Part shown: piece after piece, positions 26,165 through 35,401 of the stretch
How the letters are laid out: each line of letters starts with the position of its first letter
Position numbering within the stretch: the stretch's first letter is position 1
DNA from: Olleya namhaensis
GTDB lineage: Bacteria > Bacteroidota > Bacteroidia > Flavobacteriales > Flavobacteriaceae
Length of the DNA: 64,000 bases
NCBI RefSeq assembly: GCF_900114005.1
Contig: NZ_FORM01000008.1
Location: 62,001-126,000, forward strand
Direction: 5' to 3'
Notes under the pieces: generated by a model
Seen by the model: only the letters and a program-made list of their open reading frames with translations
What the model was told of the DNA's origin: nothing
Database searches by the model: none
Made by a program: the position numbers and the translations under genes

Positions 26165-26659
26165 TTAATATTTAATTCGTTTTTTCATCTCTTCCACAAT
26201 ATTAAATGCTGCGGGACAAATAGCGACGTTTTTTAACGTTAAATTAGATATTTGCTGAAATTTTTTACGGTCAGTATGCGGGAATTCGGCGCAAGCCTTA
26301 GGACGCACATCATAGATAGAACAGTAGTTATCTGCTCCTAAAAAGGTGCACGGTACAGACTGTAACACGTAATCGTTTTCTTCGTCTAGACGTAGGTAAG
26401 TGTCAATAAATTGTTGTGGTTTTTGTCTAAAATGCTTAGCAATACGTTGCACATCTTTATCTGTAAAAAGAGGTCCCGTAGTTTTACAACAGTTGGCACA
26501 CGTTAAGCAATCCGTTTTTTTAAATTCGGCTTCATGCAATTCTTGCATAATATAATCCAGTTGCTTTGGTGCTTTCTTTTTTAGCTTAGTAAAAAAGGTT
26601 TTATTTTCCTTATGCTTATCTTTGGCAAGCTTTGGGAGATCATTTAAAAATTCTTCCAT
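26165..26659 (-). CDS. YkgJ-family cysteine-cluster protein (putative Zn/Fe-binding)
   Basis: The 164-residue cytosolic protein has the family cluster CLTCANCC (Cys51, 54, 57, 58) followed by GPLFTDKDVQRIAKHF and later cysteines in VPCTFLGADNYCSIYDVRPKACAEFP. These match the UPF0153/YkgJ pattern, thought to bind zinc or an Fe-S cluster. No enzyme activity is established. The promoter box at 26664-26671 lies five bases from the start codon, suggesting a leaderless transcript. It is divergent from the methyltransferase gene. Confidence 0.93.
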   Translation of the reverse strand: MEEFLNDLPKLAKDKHKENKTFFTKLKKKAPKQLDYIMQELHEAEFKKTDCLTCANCCKTTGPLFTDKDVQRIAKHFRQKPQQFIDTYLRLDEENDYVLQSVPCTFLGADNYCSIYDVRPKACAEFPHTDRKKFQQISNLTLKNVAICPAAFNIVEEMKKRIKY

Positions 26660-26663
26660 GTTA

Positions 26664-26671
26664 CAAAAATA
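26664..26671 (-). promoter_or_regulatory. -7 promoter box for the YkgJ-family gene
   Basis: On the - strand this reads TATTTTTG (exact TAnnTTTG), ending four bases before the ATG at 26659. The transcript would start at or inside the first codons. Confidence 0.5.
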
Positions 26672-26680
26672 GTATTTTAA

Positions 26681-27379
26681 ATGAAAGACCTTTTCGGAAA
26701 AGCCTTATTAGATTATCAGAATAATAATTATACAGTAGACCTAATGACGTCTACTAACATATCTGATGAGGATGAGTTACCTCTTCCTTATCTTTTTAGA
26801 GATTATAAAGCTATGCCTAAGTTAGAACAACAGGCGTTAAACTTAGCAAAAGGTAAGATTTTAGACGTTGGTTGTGGTTCTGGAAGTCATAGTCTATACT
26901 TACAAAGTAAAGGGCTTAGCGTTAAAGCTATTGATGTCTCAGCTGGTGCTGTTGCAGTTAGTAAAGCACGAGGTGTAATTACTATTGAAGAAAAAGCGCT
27001 TTTAGATGAAACCGATACTTTTGATACTATTTTATTATTGATGAATGGTACCGGAATATTTCAAACCTTAGATCAAGTCTCTACTTATTTGTTGCATTTA
27101 AAATCTTTATTAAATAAAGGTGGTCAAATATTAATAGATTCTAGCGATATAAAATACATGTATCTAGATGAAGATGGTGGCTTTTGGCAAGATATGAATG
27201 CTAATTATTATGGCGAATTAGATTACTTTTTAAGTTATAAAGGTGAAAAAGAAGCCGCAATGAAATGGTTATATCTTGATTACAAACTATTACTTGATGC
27301 GTGTACTGCTATTGATTTAAAATGCGAAATGCTCGCGGAAGGCGAGCATTATGACTATTTAGCTAAGTTATCGATTTAA
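26681..27379 (+). CDS. Class I SAM-dependent methyltransferase
   Basis: The 232-residue protein has motif I ILDVGCGSGSHSLYLQSKG (SAM-binding glycine loop), followed by the acidic residue in VKAIDVS and a motif IV-like FDTILLLMNGTG. The acceptor substrate cannot be read. It has no signal peptide and acts in the cytosol. The start is ATG at 26681, 21 bases from the divergent YkgJ-type gene. It overlaps the convergent DUF2059 gene by four bases. Confidence 0.92.
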   Translation: MKDLFGKALLDYQNNNYTVDLMTSTNISDEDELPLPYLFRDYKAMPKLEQQALNLAKGKILDVGCGSGSHSLYLQSKGLSVKAIDVSAGAVAVSKARGVITIEEKALLDETDTFDTILLLMNGTGIFQTLDQVSTYLLHLKSLLNKGGQILIDSSDIKYMYLDEDGGFWQDMNANYYGELDYFLSYKGEKEAAMKWLYLDYKLLLDACTAIDLKCEMLAEGEHYDYLAKLSI

Positions 27380-27903
27380 AGATCGTATCCTTTTTCTGAT
27401 AATTTAGCGATCATTCTTTTGTATAAATCACCACTCCACATTACTGAAATATCACCCATTGATGCATTCATAGAGTCTTGAGAGCTTACAATTTTTTGAC
27501 CTGTATCACTTTTATAAAATTCGGTTAAAATAATTTTATCGCCTTCTGTTAATACTTCTGGCTTAAACATGTTTTTACCTGCTTTTGTTGCGTATAACGC
27601 ATTCATATTTTTAACATCTTTATGTGTAAAATGCGCTCTGTAAGCAGACACTACCATTTGCGCTAACTCATCCATAGCACCAGTTCTTTCTTTTTTTAAC
27701 TCTGTCCAAACAGTTGTAGGTACTGCTTGAGACTCAAACTGTTCCTCTAACATTGTAAACATCTGATCTATTACACCTTCGTAATACGTCATTGTTCCAT
27801 TACTTTTTATACACGTCTTAACATCTTCACTGTATTGATCTACTTGAGCAAAACTTGATGTCCCAATTGCTAAAAAGCAAACTAATGCGATAATTTTTTT
27901 CAT
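27376..27903 (-). CDS. DUF2059 family secreted protein
   Basis: From the ATG at 27903 the product is 175 residues with a clean signal peptide (MKKIIALVCFLAIGTSSFAQ). I prefer this start to the in-frame ATG at 27936, because the earlier one adds 11 residues in front of a standard signal sequence. The DUF2059 core is recognisable: YEGVIDQMFTMLEEQF, HFTHKDVKNMNALYATKAGKNMF and FYKSDTGQKIVSS. It is periplasmic; its function is unknown. It lies 33 bases after the amidohydrolase gene and is probably in the same operon. Confidence 0.88.
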   Translation of the reverse strand: MKKIIALVCFLAIGTSSFAQVDQYSEDVKTCIKSNGTMTYYEGVIDQMFTMLEEQFESQAVPTTVWTELKKERTGAMDELAQMVVSAYRAHFTHKDVKNMNALYATKAGKNMFKPEVLTEGDKIILTEFYKSDTGQKIVSSQDSMNASMGDISVMWSGDLYKRMIAKLSEKGYDL

Positions 27904-27936
27904 TTTAAATAAGTTTATGTGATTACAAAATAGCAA

Positions 27937-29559
27937 CTACTGTGCCACGCCATTAATATATGTTTCTTTTACCTTTATGTTTGGGATTTCTTTTTGATCA
28001 ATGGTCATAATATTATCGCCTAAGATAATAAAATCGGCATATTTACCAACTTCTATGCTTCCTTTTTCCGTGTCTTCAAAATTAGAATATGCTGCCCAAA
28101 TGGTCATTCCTTTTAACGTTTCTTCTCTTGTTAATCCGTTTTCTTTATTAAAACCACCTTTAGGATATTGATTAGTATCTTGTCTTGATACAGCTGCGTA
28201 AAACGTTAAAAATGGACTTACTCTTTCCACCGGAAAATCTGTACCTAAAGCGACTCTTCCACTTTTTTCTAATAATGTTTTGTAAGCATAAGCTCCTTTA
28301 ATTCTATCTTTTCCTAAACGGTCCTCTGCCCAATACATATCACTTGTTGCATGTGTTGGTTGTATAGAAGGTATAATGTTTTCGTTTTTAAAATATTCAA
28401 AATCATTATCTGTAATCACTTGCGCGTGCTCTACTCTCCAACGTCTATTACTTTCAGATTCTAAAGTTTTAGCATACGTTTGTAACACAAAACGGTTAGC
28501 CGAATCTCCAATAGCATGCGTGTTCATTTGGTAACCCGCTTTCTCAATTCTTTTTGCTAAATCTTTATACGCTTCCACACCAATAACTAAAGCTCCAAAA
28601 TGGTCGTGTTGATCAGAGTAATCTTGCTTTAACGCTGCACCCCTAGATCCTAGCGCTCCATCTGCATAAACCTTTACCGATTGCACATTTAAACGGTCTG
28701 TCTTAATTTTTCCTTTATTTAAATAGTAATCTAAATTTGCTTCTCTGTTACTAATCATCGCGTAAATACGCATATCCAAAGTCCCTGCTTGTTGCAAGCT
28801 GTCAATCAACTCTATGACATGTTTGTCTAAACCTGCATCAGATACCGTAGTTAATCCTAAATCTGTACATATTTTTTGAGCCTCTAATAAGGCGTCTATT
28901 TGTTGCTGTTTTGTTGGCTCAGGAAAAACTGCTTCTACCAACTCCATTGGATTGTCAATTAAAACACCGGTAAGTTTACCATTTTCTTTTAAAATCTCTC
29001 CACCTTCTGCAATTGTGTTTTCTGTGATTTTAGCTAAATCTAATGCTGCTTGATTACAAATCATAGCATGACCATCAATTCTAGTTAATGCCACAGGTAT
29101 ATTTGGAAATAATTTATCTAGTTCTGCTTTAGTAGGATATGTTTTAACCTCCCAATCGTTTTGATCCCAACCTCTACCTATTATAAATTTAGAAGGTTTC
29201 TTTTTCTGAAATTCGACAACCTTACTTATAACGTCATCATAACTTTTTGTATCCCTAAGATTAACTTGTAATTGGTTTAAACCAAGTCCATAAAAATGGC
29301 AATGTGCATCAATAAAACCAGGTAAAACAGTTTGACCAGCAACATCAATAAGTGCTTTTGCTTTATATTTATTTTTAATATCTGCTGCTTTACCCACCGC
29401 CACAAACTTACCGTCCTTGATAGCAAAAGCTTCTGCGTTAGAAAAGTTAGCATCTACAGTATACACATTAGCATTAGTGATAATAGTATCTACATCTGTC
29501 TTATCTACACCACAAGATGTTATGACTAAAAATAAGAATAGGATTTTGGTGAATTTCAT
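27937..29559 (-). CDS. Amidohydrolase-3 family (YtcJ-like) lipoprotein
   Basis: The 540-residue protein has a lipobox FLVITSC (Cys16), so it is membrane-anchored, probably facing the periplasm. Metal-binding motifs are DAHCHF (His86, His88) and later His residues in QMNTHAIGD and RWRVEHAQVI. LGTDFPVERVSPF carries the final catalytic aspartate of the amidohydrolase barrel. Family members hydrolyse C-N bonds in N-acyl or formamide-type compounds; the substrate here is unknown. The length is typical. It is likely co-transcribed with the DUF2059 gene. Confidence 0.92.
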   Translation of the reverse strand: MKFTKILFLFLVITSCGVDKTDVDTIITNANVYTVDANFSNAEAFAIKDGKFVAVGKAADIKNKYKAKALIDVAGQTVLPGFIDAHCHFYGLGLNQLQVNLRDTKSYDDVISKVVEFQKKKPSKFIIGRGWDQNDWEVKTYPTKAELDKLFPNIPVALTRIDGHAMICNQAALDLAKITENTIAEGGEILKENGKLTGVLIDNPMELVEAVFPEPTKQQQIDALLEAQKICTDLGLTTVSDAGLDKHVIELIDSLQQAGTLDMRIYAMISNREANLDYYLNKGKIKTDRLNVQSVKVYADGALGSRGAALKQDYSDQHDHFGALVIGVEAYKDLAKRIEKAGYQMNTHAIGDSANRFVLQTYAKTLESESNRRWRVEHAQVITDNDFEYFKNENIIPSIQPTHATSDMYWAEDRLGKDRIKGAYAYKTLLEKSGRVALGTDFPVERVSPFLTFYAAVSRQDTNQYPKGGFNKENGLTREETLKGMTIWAAYSNFEDTEKGSIEVGKYADFIILGDNIMTIDQKEIPNIKVKETYINGVAQ

Positions 29560-29591
29560 ATTTTAAATTTTTCCGTAAATATAAGCATAAA

Positions 29592-29618
29592 AAAAAAGCC
29601 TCTAATTGAGGCTTTTTT
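29592..29618 (-). terminator. Rho-independent terminator after the barrel-protein gene
   Basis: Stem AAAAAAGCCTC / GAGGCTTTTTT (29592-29602 with 29608-29618, loop TAATT). On the - strand it lies about 40 bases after the stop codon of the gene at 29660-31387, in front of the amidohydrolase gene. A second palindrome, TTCGGTTT-T-AAACCGAA, at 29634-29650 lies between that stop codon and this terminator. Confidence 0.8.
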
Positions 29619-29659
29619 AAACTTTTATTTGTGTTCGGTTTTAAACCGAATTATTTTAA

Positions 29660-31387
29660 CTAAAAATCAAACTTATACGTCGCACCTGCCAAAAACTGAA
29701 TGCCTTGTACTGGTGTATTTTGCCATTTTGTATAAGATTCGCCTACTAAATTATTTCCTTTAGCAAATACAGAAAAACGATCATTAATATGATATCCTAC
29801 ATGTGCGTTAGCATCAAAATAAGCATCCAAAGTAACCACTCCTGTCATTGGCGTTATTAAACTTGGAATATTAAATTGGTCTTTACGTTCTCCGATATAA
29901 TATAAATTTGCTCCAGCAAACCACTGTTGATTTATTTGATAATCTACAAATACAGATCCTTTTATATCTGGTAAATTCCATGCTTCCATTTGATTTTTTG
30001 CATCATATGAAAAGTATTCTCCTTTTATCCCTAGCGTGAAATTACGATTAATGTCCACGTTTAATTCTGCAGCAACACTTAACGTTGTTACATCATCATA
30101 AGCAATACCAAAAGAGTTCCCGTAGGTATAAGCTTCTGACGTTTGCGTGATATCATTATTAACAAATAACGCTTTATTTTTCTCTGATTTGTAGCTTCCG
30201 CTAACTGTGTAACTCATAGCGTTAGACAATTTCCCTTTTAACCCTGCAAATCCATTATATTGTTGGTCTGTAGGTGCTATAAATAAATTAGGTGACACAA
30301 ATTGGTTCTCGTCAGCAAAGTCATAATAAGAGTTTTGTATTAACCCACCTTTTACGCCTCCGAACACAATTAAAACATCATCCACTAATCTGTAACTAGC
30401 TGCAATATTTGGATAGATAAAAAATTTGCTTTGACTAGCTTCTGTATCATTTAAATAAACCGCTTTAACACCTAAACTTACTGATAAGTCATCATTATTT
30501 AATTTAAAAGTTGGCGCTACACCTACTATAAAATTACCATAATTAAGCGCTGTAGGTACTGCGTAAGCTTTATCAAAACTACCGCCTAGGTAATCTGCAA
30601 AGACTTCTACATCTACTTCGTTATCTCTAATCTCTACTGTTCCTAAAGCATTAACTTTTAATCTATTTTCTCCAGAACCATAATCGTCACCAAAACGTCT
30701 AAATAATAGGCTTCCTGATTTAAAAACTGAATCTTCAAACATAATATCTCCACCAACATGCGCAGTAGTAAAACTATGACCAACATCTAATGTATCTGCT
30801 GTTGCTTGATTAAATAAAGGCTGTTGTAAACCATACCAATTATAGGTTTCATGTTGAAAACCTCCTAAAAGAGACCATGTGTAATCCCTATTGTTTTTAG
30901 TATAGTTTAAATTAAGCTTAGAGTCTGAAAAACCACTATCCGTTAATACATCATCTATATCTCCTTGAGAAGAGTGATGCCCAATATAAGCACTAAACGC
31001 CTGGTCTCTACCAATCGCATGATTTAAATAAGCCTCTCCTAAAATAGTAGTATAAGTCCCCACACCCAATGTAGCATAGTTGTTATATAATTTTACTTTT
31101 TTAGCTTTATCTACTACCGCTGCTTTTCCTTTTGCAGGCGTAAATGTTGATGCCACAGGAAAAGAGAAAATATTATATTTAACGTCTTTTTTTGTTGCGG
31201 TATCTGTATCATCCAACGATGGTGTTTCTTTAACTTTAAAAGCATCAGAAATTGTTGGTGTATATGGTTTTACTACATCAATAACACCTGTCTGTATAGT
31301 ATCTCCTTCCCTTTCTTGTGCTAATGCAAAGACCGAAATTAATATCGATGGTATTAATAAAGTGATTTGTTTTTTTGTAATAAACAT
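29660..31387 (-). CDS. Outer-membrane beta-barrel protein, TonB-dependent-receptor-like, without plug
   Basis: The 575-residue protein has a signal peptide (residues 1-23). The mature N-terminus starts with an unstructured segment containing IDVVKPYTPTISDAFKV, like the N-terminal region of this flavobacterial barrel type. From about residue 95 to the C-terminal Phe it is repeated amphipathic strands (YNNYATLGVGTYTTILGEAYLNHAI, SVFAKGNNLVGESYTKWQ). The plug domain is absent. It lies 40 bases after a large TPR-protein gene on the same strand, an arrangement I recognise in related genomes, so the two probably work together in the envelope. The transport role is not established. Confidence 0.85.
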   Translation of the reverse strand: MFITKKQITLLIPSILISVFALAQEREGDTIQTGVIDVVKPYTPTISDAFKVKETPSLDDTDTATKKDVKYNIFSFPVASTFTPAKGKAAVVDKAKKVKLYNNYATLGVGTYTTILGEAYLNHAIGRDQAFSAYIGHHSSQGDIDDVLTDSGFSDSKLNLNYTKNNRDYTWSLLGGFQHETYNWYGLQQPLFNQATADTLDVGHSFTTAHVGGDIMFEDSVFKSGSLLFRRFGDDYGSGENRLKVNALGTVEIRDNEVDVEVFADYLGGSFDKAYAVPTALNYGNFIVGVAPTFKLNNDDLSVSLGVKAVYLNDTEASQSKFFIYPNIAASYRLVDDVLIVFGGVKGGLIQNSYYDFADENQFVSPNLFIAPTDQQYNGFAGLKGKLSNAMSYTVSGSYKSEKNKALFVNNDITQTSEAYTYGNSFGIAYDDVTTLSVAAELNVDINRNFTLGIKGEYFSYDAKNQMEAWNLPDIKGSVFVDYQINQQWFAGANLYYIGERKDQFNIPSLITPMTGVVTLDAYFDANAHVGYHINDRFSVFAKGNNLVGESYTKWQNTPVQGIQFLAGATYKFDF

Positions 31388-31427
31388 AATTTATATTTAT
31401 GAATTGCGATTGTCTTGATTGCTGATT

Positions 31428-34400
31428 TTAGTCTTCAGTAATTACTGATGAATTTGTTTTAGCTTCTTCTGCTTTTATTCTAGTCAATTCTGTTTGTGCT
31501 TCTGTTTTCACATCCTCAAAATTGCTAAAGTTTTTGATTACACTTTCAAGTATATACGTTGCTTGAAAAGCATCTCCTAAAGCATAAAAGTTTTTAGCCA
31601 TTATAACTAATCCTTTTGCTCCGTAATATTTATACCCAGAATAATCTTTTGCTAAACGCTGTGTTACCGTGTTAGACTGGTTATACAATCCGTCTTTATT
31701 TTTAAAATAAGCATTGTAGTATAAGGCTTCTGCTGCAGTTTCGCCTGTTGCAAATGTTTCGACTTGTGCATACGCTGTTCTTGCTTTAGCTTGATCATTT
31801 GTTTTAATAGCAGAACGGGCAATTATAACATAAGCATCACTTCTTATTTTATTATCTAAATTAAGGTTACTAAGCACTTTTTCCGCGTAAGCGACCGCTT
31901 GATTATAATTATCTAATTGGTAATTAGCCTGCATTAAATTAGATTGTGCAAACAAACTATTTTGCGGAAAGTTAGCCTCTACTTCTAATCGTTTTAAGGT
32001 TGGAATTACTGCATTCCAATCTTTTTTATCTAATTGAATTTGAGACAAACGTAATAATGCTTCTTCAGAGAATTCGCTTTGCGACTTACCAACAACAAAT
32101 GCATAATGCGGCTCTGCATTAGACTTTAAATCTTTTTTAAAGTATAGCTGTCCTAAGTAAAAATGTGCTTGTGTGGCATGCAATCCGTTTGCAAACTGGT
32201 TTAAATACCCATTAAATTGTTTGATGGCTGCGTTTACGTTTTCGTCTAAATATTGTTTCTCTGCAGCCTCGTAAGTTGCATTATCTAAATCGGCATCTGT
32301 AACCTCAACAAAATCCAATGTTCTAACCCAAGTAGCATACTCATCTACTTGACCTAAATCTATATAAATTAAACGTGCTGTTGCTACCGCTTGATTTGCT
32401 TCTGGCGTACTTGGATAATCTTTTGCAACCGCTTTAAAGGTTGTTAATGCTTGTTGATTTTTATTAGCGTTATAATAGACTAAACCCTGACGTAATTGCG
32501 CTTTGCTTGTAAAAGGACTTGTACTATACTCCTTTTTTAATTGGTTATAAATACCAATAGCTTTGTCATCTTTACCTGCTTTTACATAACTATTACCCAA
32601 TGCATACATCGCATCATCACGCAATTTAGAGGTTGGATATTTTGCAATAAATTGTTCTAATTGACTGGTCTGATTACTCTCATTACCAATGTAACCATAA
32701 CTCATTGCTTTTTGGAAAAAAGCATAATCGTTTTCAATTTTTCCAACTTGCATAGCGTTATCGTAAGCAGCAATCGCTTCGTTATAACGACTGGACACAA
32801 AATAACCATCCGCTAAACGTAAATATGCATCATTCAATCTAACTTTATCTGTTTTGTTTTTTTGAATAAACTGATTAAAATATGTGGTTGCTTGACCATA
32901 ATTTTTTTGTTTAAAGTACGTGTAAGCAATATTGTAATCTAAATTTTCATACTCTACAGTCTCAGACGCACCGCTTTGTTGTGCAAATTGTTTAAACCCT
33001 ATTAAAGCATCATCATAATTTGTTAAGTTATAATCTGTCTCTGCTTTCCAAAAGGTTGCTCTAGCGGTATATTTTTGATCTTGCTGTTCTTTTAAAGAAC
33101 TATCAAAAAGGTCTTCTGCATCTTGATATTTACTATCATTAAACAACTCTAAACCTCTATAAAAAGCTACTTTTTGATAAGCAACTTTACTTTCAAAACT
33201 GTTTTTATTTTTTAATAAAACTAGTGCTTCCTTATAATTTTTAGAGGTAATGTAAGAGTCTATTAACAACCCTTCTACTTCTTCTTTATATTGTGTGTTT
33301 GGATATTTTTCTAGATACCCATTTAAAACCTGCGGTACAGATTGATACGCATTACCAATTTGGTAACTAATTTTAGCATAGTTTAACCAAGCATCTTCTT
33401 GGATTTTTAAATCATAATCCATTTGCGATGCATTTCTGAAGGCATTTAATGCTTCTTGTTTTTTACCAACATTAACATAACTTTCTCCTAAGTGATAGTA
33501 AGCATTTTGGGCAACACTATTATCTGCACTTACAATTTTATTAAATTCTGAAATGGCTTTATCATAATCCTTTTGCTTGTAATACGCATATCCTAATTGG
33601 TAGTAATCCGTATTACTCCACTTTCCTTTTTTACCATTATAATCTGTTAAGTACGGAATAGCTTCGTCATACTTTTCTAGGTTGAAATAACTTTCTCCTA
33701 TAATTTTATTTAATTCCGAAACTTCATTTCTATCGCTAGTTTCTAATTTAGACTTAGCCAACGCTATCGCTTTATCAAATTTTCCTAATTTAAAATTTAA
33801 ATCTGCCTGATAGTAACTTAGTTTTTCCTTATACTTTTCTTCATCTCCAACCTGCTCAAAATACTTATTAGCTCCGTCGTAGTCATCTCCTTCATAAGAC
33901 ATAAATCCTAAATAATATTTGGCTTGTGACCCGTATTTTTGAGACGTCTCGACGCGTGTTAAATACTTTCTGGCGTCTTTATAGTTTTTGGTAGTAAACG
34001 ATGCATATCCGTTATTAAAGTTATAGGCTTCTTTATCCGCTCTAGCCAAAGACCCTTCGTCCACTTTTGCATACCATTTTTGTGCATAAGCATATTTACC
34101 ATTGGTAAAGTAATATTCTGCAACATCTACAAATGCAGTATTACGTTTTGTACTAGTTGGATAATCTTCCACAAAACGCTCCATTAATACATCTGCATTT
34201 TGCTGGTTTAATCTAATAGCAGCATTTGCAATATAAAAAGCACAATTACTTTGTACATTCTCGTCATCCGTCGTTTTATTGATTTGACTAAACAAATTTT
34301 GAGACGCTAAATATTGCTGACTATTATACAACTGAAGTGCTTTTTGGTAATCTCCAAGACTACTTGTATACACCGCGGATTGTTGCCCAAATAATTGGAA

Positions 34401-34448
34401 ACAAAACGCTAAGATTATAAAAAATGTAAGCTGTTTTTTTACTAACAT
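31428..34448 (-). CDS. Large secreted tetratricopeptide-repeat protein
   Basis: From the ATG at 34448 the product is 1006 residues, starting with a signal peptide (LVKKQLTFFIILAFCFQLFGQ). This start is chosen because the upstream in-frame ATG (34475) lies over the promoter box at 34473-34480. Nearly the whole length is TPR and Sel1-like repeats, with pairs such as YYQLGYAYYKQKDYDKAISEF, AYYHLGESYVNVGKKQEAL and DAMYALGNSYVKAGKDDKAI. It is periplasmic or on the inner face of the outer membrane and is likely a scaffold for the barrel protein encoded downstream. It resembles PorW/SprE-type T9SS proteins in overall form only; I do not claim identity. Confidence 0.88.
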   Translation of the reverse strand: MLVKKQLTFFIILAFCFQLFGQQSAVYTSSLGDYQKALQLYNSQQYLASQNLFSQINKTTDDENVQSNCAFYIANAAIRLNQQNADVLMERFVEDYPTSTKRNTAFVDVAEYYFTNGKYAYAQKWYAKVDEGSLARADKEAYNFNNGYASFTTKNYKDARKYLTRVETSQKYGSQAKYYLGFMSYEGDDYDGANKYFEQVGDEEKYKEKLSYYQADLNFKLGKFDKAIALAKSKLETSDRNEVSELNKIIGESYFNLEKYDEAIPYLTDYNGKKGKWSNTDYYQLGYAYYKQKDYDKAISEFNKIVSADNSVAQNAYYHLGESYVNVGKKQEALNAFRNASQMDYDLKIQEDAWLNYAKISYQIGNAYQSVPQVLNGYLEKYPNTQYKEEVEGLLIDSYITSKNYKEALVLLKNKNSFESKVAYQKVAFYRGLELFNDSKYQDAEDLFDSSLKEQQDQKYTARATFWKAETDYNLTNYDDALIGFKQFAQQSGASETVEYENLDYNIAYTYFKQKNYGQATTYFNQFIQKNKTDKVRLNDAYLRLADGYFVSSRYNEAIAAYDNAMQVGKIENDYAFFQKAMSYGYIGNESNQTSQLEQFIAKYPTSKLRDDAMYALGNSYVKAGKDDKAIGIYNQLKKEYSTSPFTSKAQLRQGLVYYNANKNQQALTTFKAVAKDYPSTPEANQAVATARLIYIDLGQVDEYATWVRTLDFVEVTDADLDNATYEAAEKQYLDENVNAAIKQFNGYLNQFANGLHATQAHFYLGQLYFKKDLKSNAEPHYAFVVGKSQSEFSEEALLRLSQIQLDKKDWNAVIPTLKRLEVEANFPQNSLFAQSNLMQANYQLDNYNQAVAYAEKVLSNLNLDNKIRSDAYVIIARSAIKTNDQAKARTAYAQVETFATGETAAEALYYNAYFKNKDGLYNQSNTVTQRLAKDYSGYKYYGAKGLVIMAKNFYALGDAFQATYILESVIKNFSNFEDVKTEAQTELTRIKAEEAKTNSSVITED

Positions 34449-34472
34449 TGACACTGTTTTTAAATTATAAAT

Positions 34473-34480
34473 CAAAGATA
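34473..34480 (-). promoter_or_regulatory. -7 promoter box of the TPR/barrel operon
   Basis: On the - strand this reads TATCTTTG (exact TAnnTTTG), 24 bases before the ATG at 34448. Its position decides the start of the TPR gene. Confidence 0.55.
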
Positions 34481-34600
34481 AATTAATCTATAGGTCTAAC
34501 GCTGAATTTTACTAATAATTATAAACGGAGTTATTAAAAGCAGAAAATCTACTCTATTTTTTCCAAATAACTATCCGCAAGAGATGCGGTAATAAATTAT

Positions 34601-34608
34601 TACTTTTG
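34601..34608 (+). promoter_or_regulatory. Candidate -7 box upstream of ftsE
   Basis: TACTTTTG is an exact TAnnTTTG match. It would leave an mRNA leader of ~90 bases before the ATG at 34704, longer than usual here, so a second start site may exist. A small hairpin CCGCA-AGAGA-TGCGG lies just upstream at 34575-34589. Confidence 0.4.
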
Positions 34609-34703
34609 ACCTCCTTTTTTTACTATTAATTGTTTACTTTGTCATCTACAATTTTCTGCAATACAAAAGCGTTATAATAACTTAAGAATATTAAAATTAT
34701 TTT

Positions 34704-35390
34704 ATGTCTGACACTGTTTTAGAATTAAAAAATGCTTCAATTTTTCAAGGTGAAAGCTTAGTCCTTTCTGACATTAACTTAGAGGTTAAAAAAGGTGATT
34801 TTGTTTATCTAATTGGTAAAACTGGTTCTGGAAAAAGTAGTTTTATGAAAACGCTTTATGGCGATTTAAAACTAACTAAAGGAGAAGGTCATATTGTTGA
34901 TTACGACTTACTAAAACTAAAAGAAAAAGAGATTCCGTTTTTACGTCGAAAGCTAGGTATTGTATTTCAAGATTTTAAATTACTTACAGACCGTACTATT
35001 AACGACAATTTATTATTTGTTTTAAAAGCTACAGGCTGGAAAGACAAAGCTAAAATGACGGAGCGTGTCGCTTCTGTTTTAGATAAGGTAGACATGAAAA
35101 CTAAAGGTTTTAAATTTCCGCATGAATTATCAGGAGGAGAACAACAGCGTATTGCTATTGCACGTGCTTTGCTAAATGATCCAGAATTGATATTAGCAGA
35201 TGAGCCTACAGGAAACCTAGACCCACAAACTAGTATTGAGGTTATGGAAGTCCTGCAAGAAATAAATAAAAATGGAAATACCATTTTAATGGCTACCCAT
35301 GATTATGCTTTACTTTTAAAATACCCAAGCAAAACATTAAAATGTGATGACAATAAGGTGTTTGAAGTTGTACAACGTAAGGCTAATTAA
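34704..35390 (+). CDS. ftsE: ABC transporter ATP-binding protein, FtsE type
   Basis: The 228-residue protein has Walker A GKTGSGKS (38-45), Q-loop GIVFQDFKLL, signature LSGGEQQRIAIARAL, Walker B LILADEPTGNLDP and the H-loop MATHDYALLLKY. DFKLLTDRTINDNLLFVLKATG is typical of FtsE, which with FtsX controls wall hydrolases at the divisome. No ftsX lies next to it; separation of the pair is common in Flavobacteriia. It is followed after 11 bases by glycosyltransferase genes, so its transcript may run into the polysaccharide cluster. A LolD-type role is a weaker alternative. Confidence 0.88.
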   Translation: MSDTVLELKNASIFQGESLVLSDINLEVKKGDFVYLIGKTGSGKSSFMKTLYGDLKLTKGEGHIVDYDLLKLKEKEIPFLRRKLGIVFQDFKLLTDRTINDNLLFVLKATGWKDKAKMTERVASVLDKVDMKTKGFKFPHELSGGEQQRIAIARALLNDPELILADEPTGNLDPQTSIEVMEVLQEINKNGNTILMATHDYALLLKYPSKTLKCDDNKVFEVVQRKAN

Positions 35391-35401
35391 TCCCTATTTG
35401 T

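Noticed and set aside
29634-29650. Palindrome TTCGGTTT-T-AAACCGAA as a regulatory operator
   Set aside because: A single copy, located after a stop codon and next to a terminator; more likely part of a 3' end structure.
34575-34589. Hairpin CCGCA-AGAGA-TGCGG between the TPR and ftsE genes as a riboswitch or terminator
   Set aside because: Only five base pairs, no T run, and upstream of the likely transcription start.
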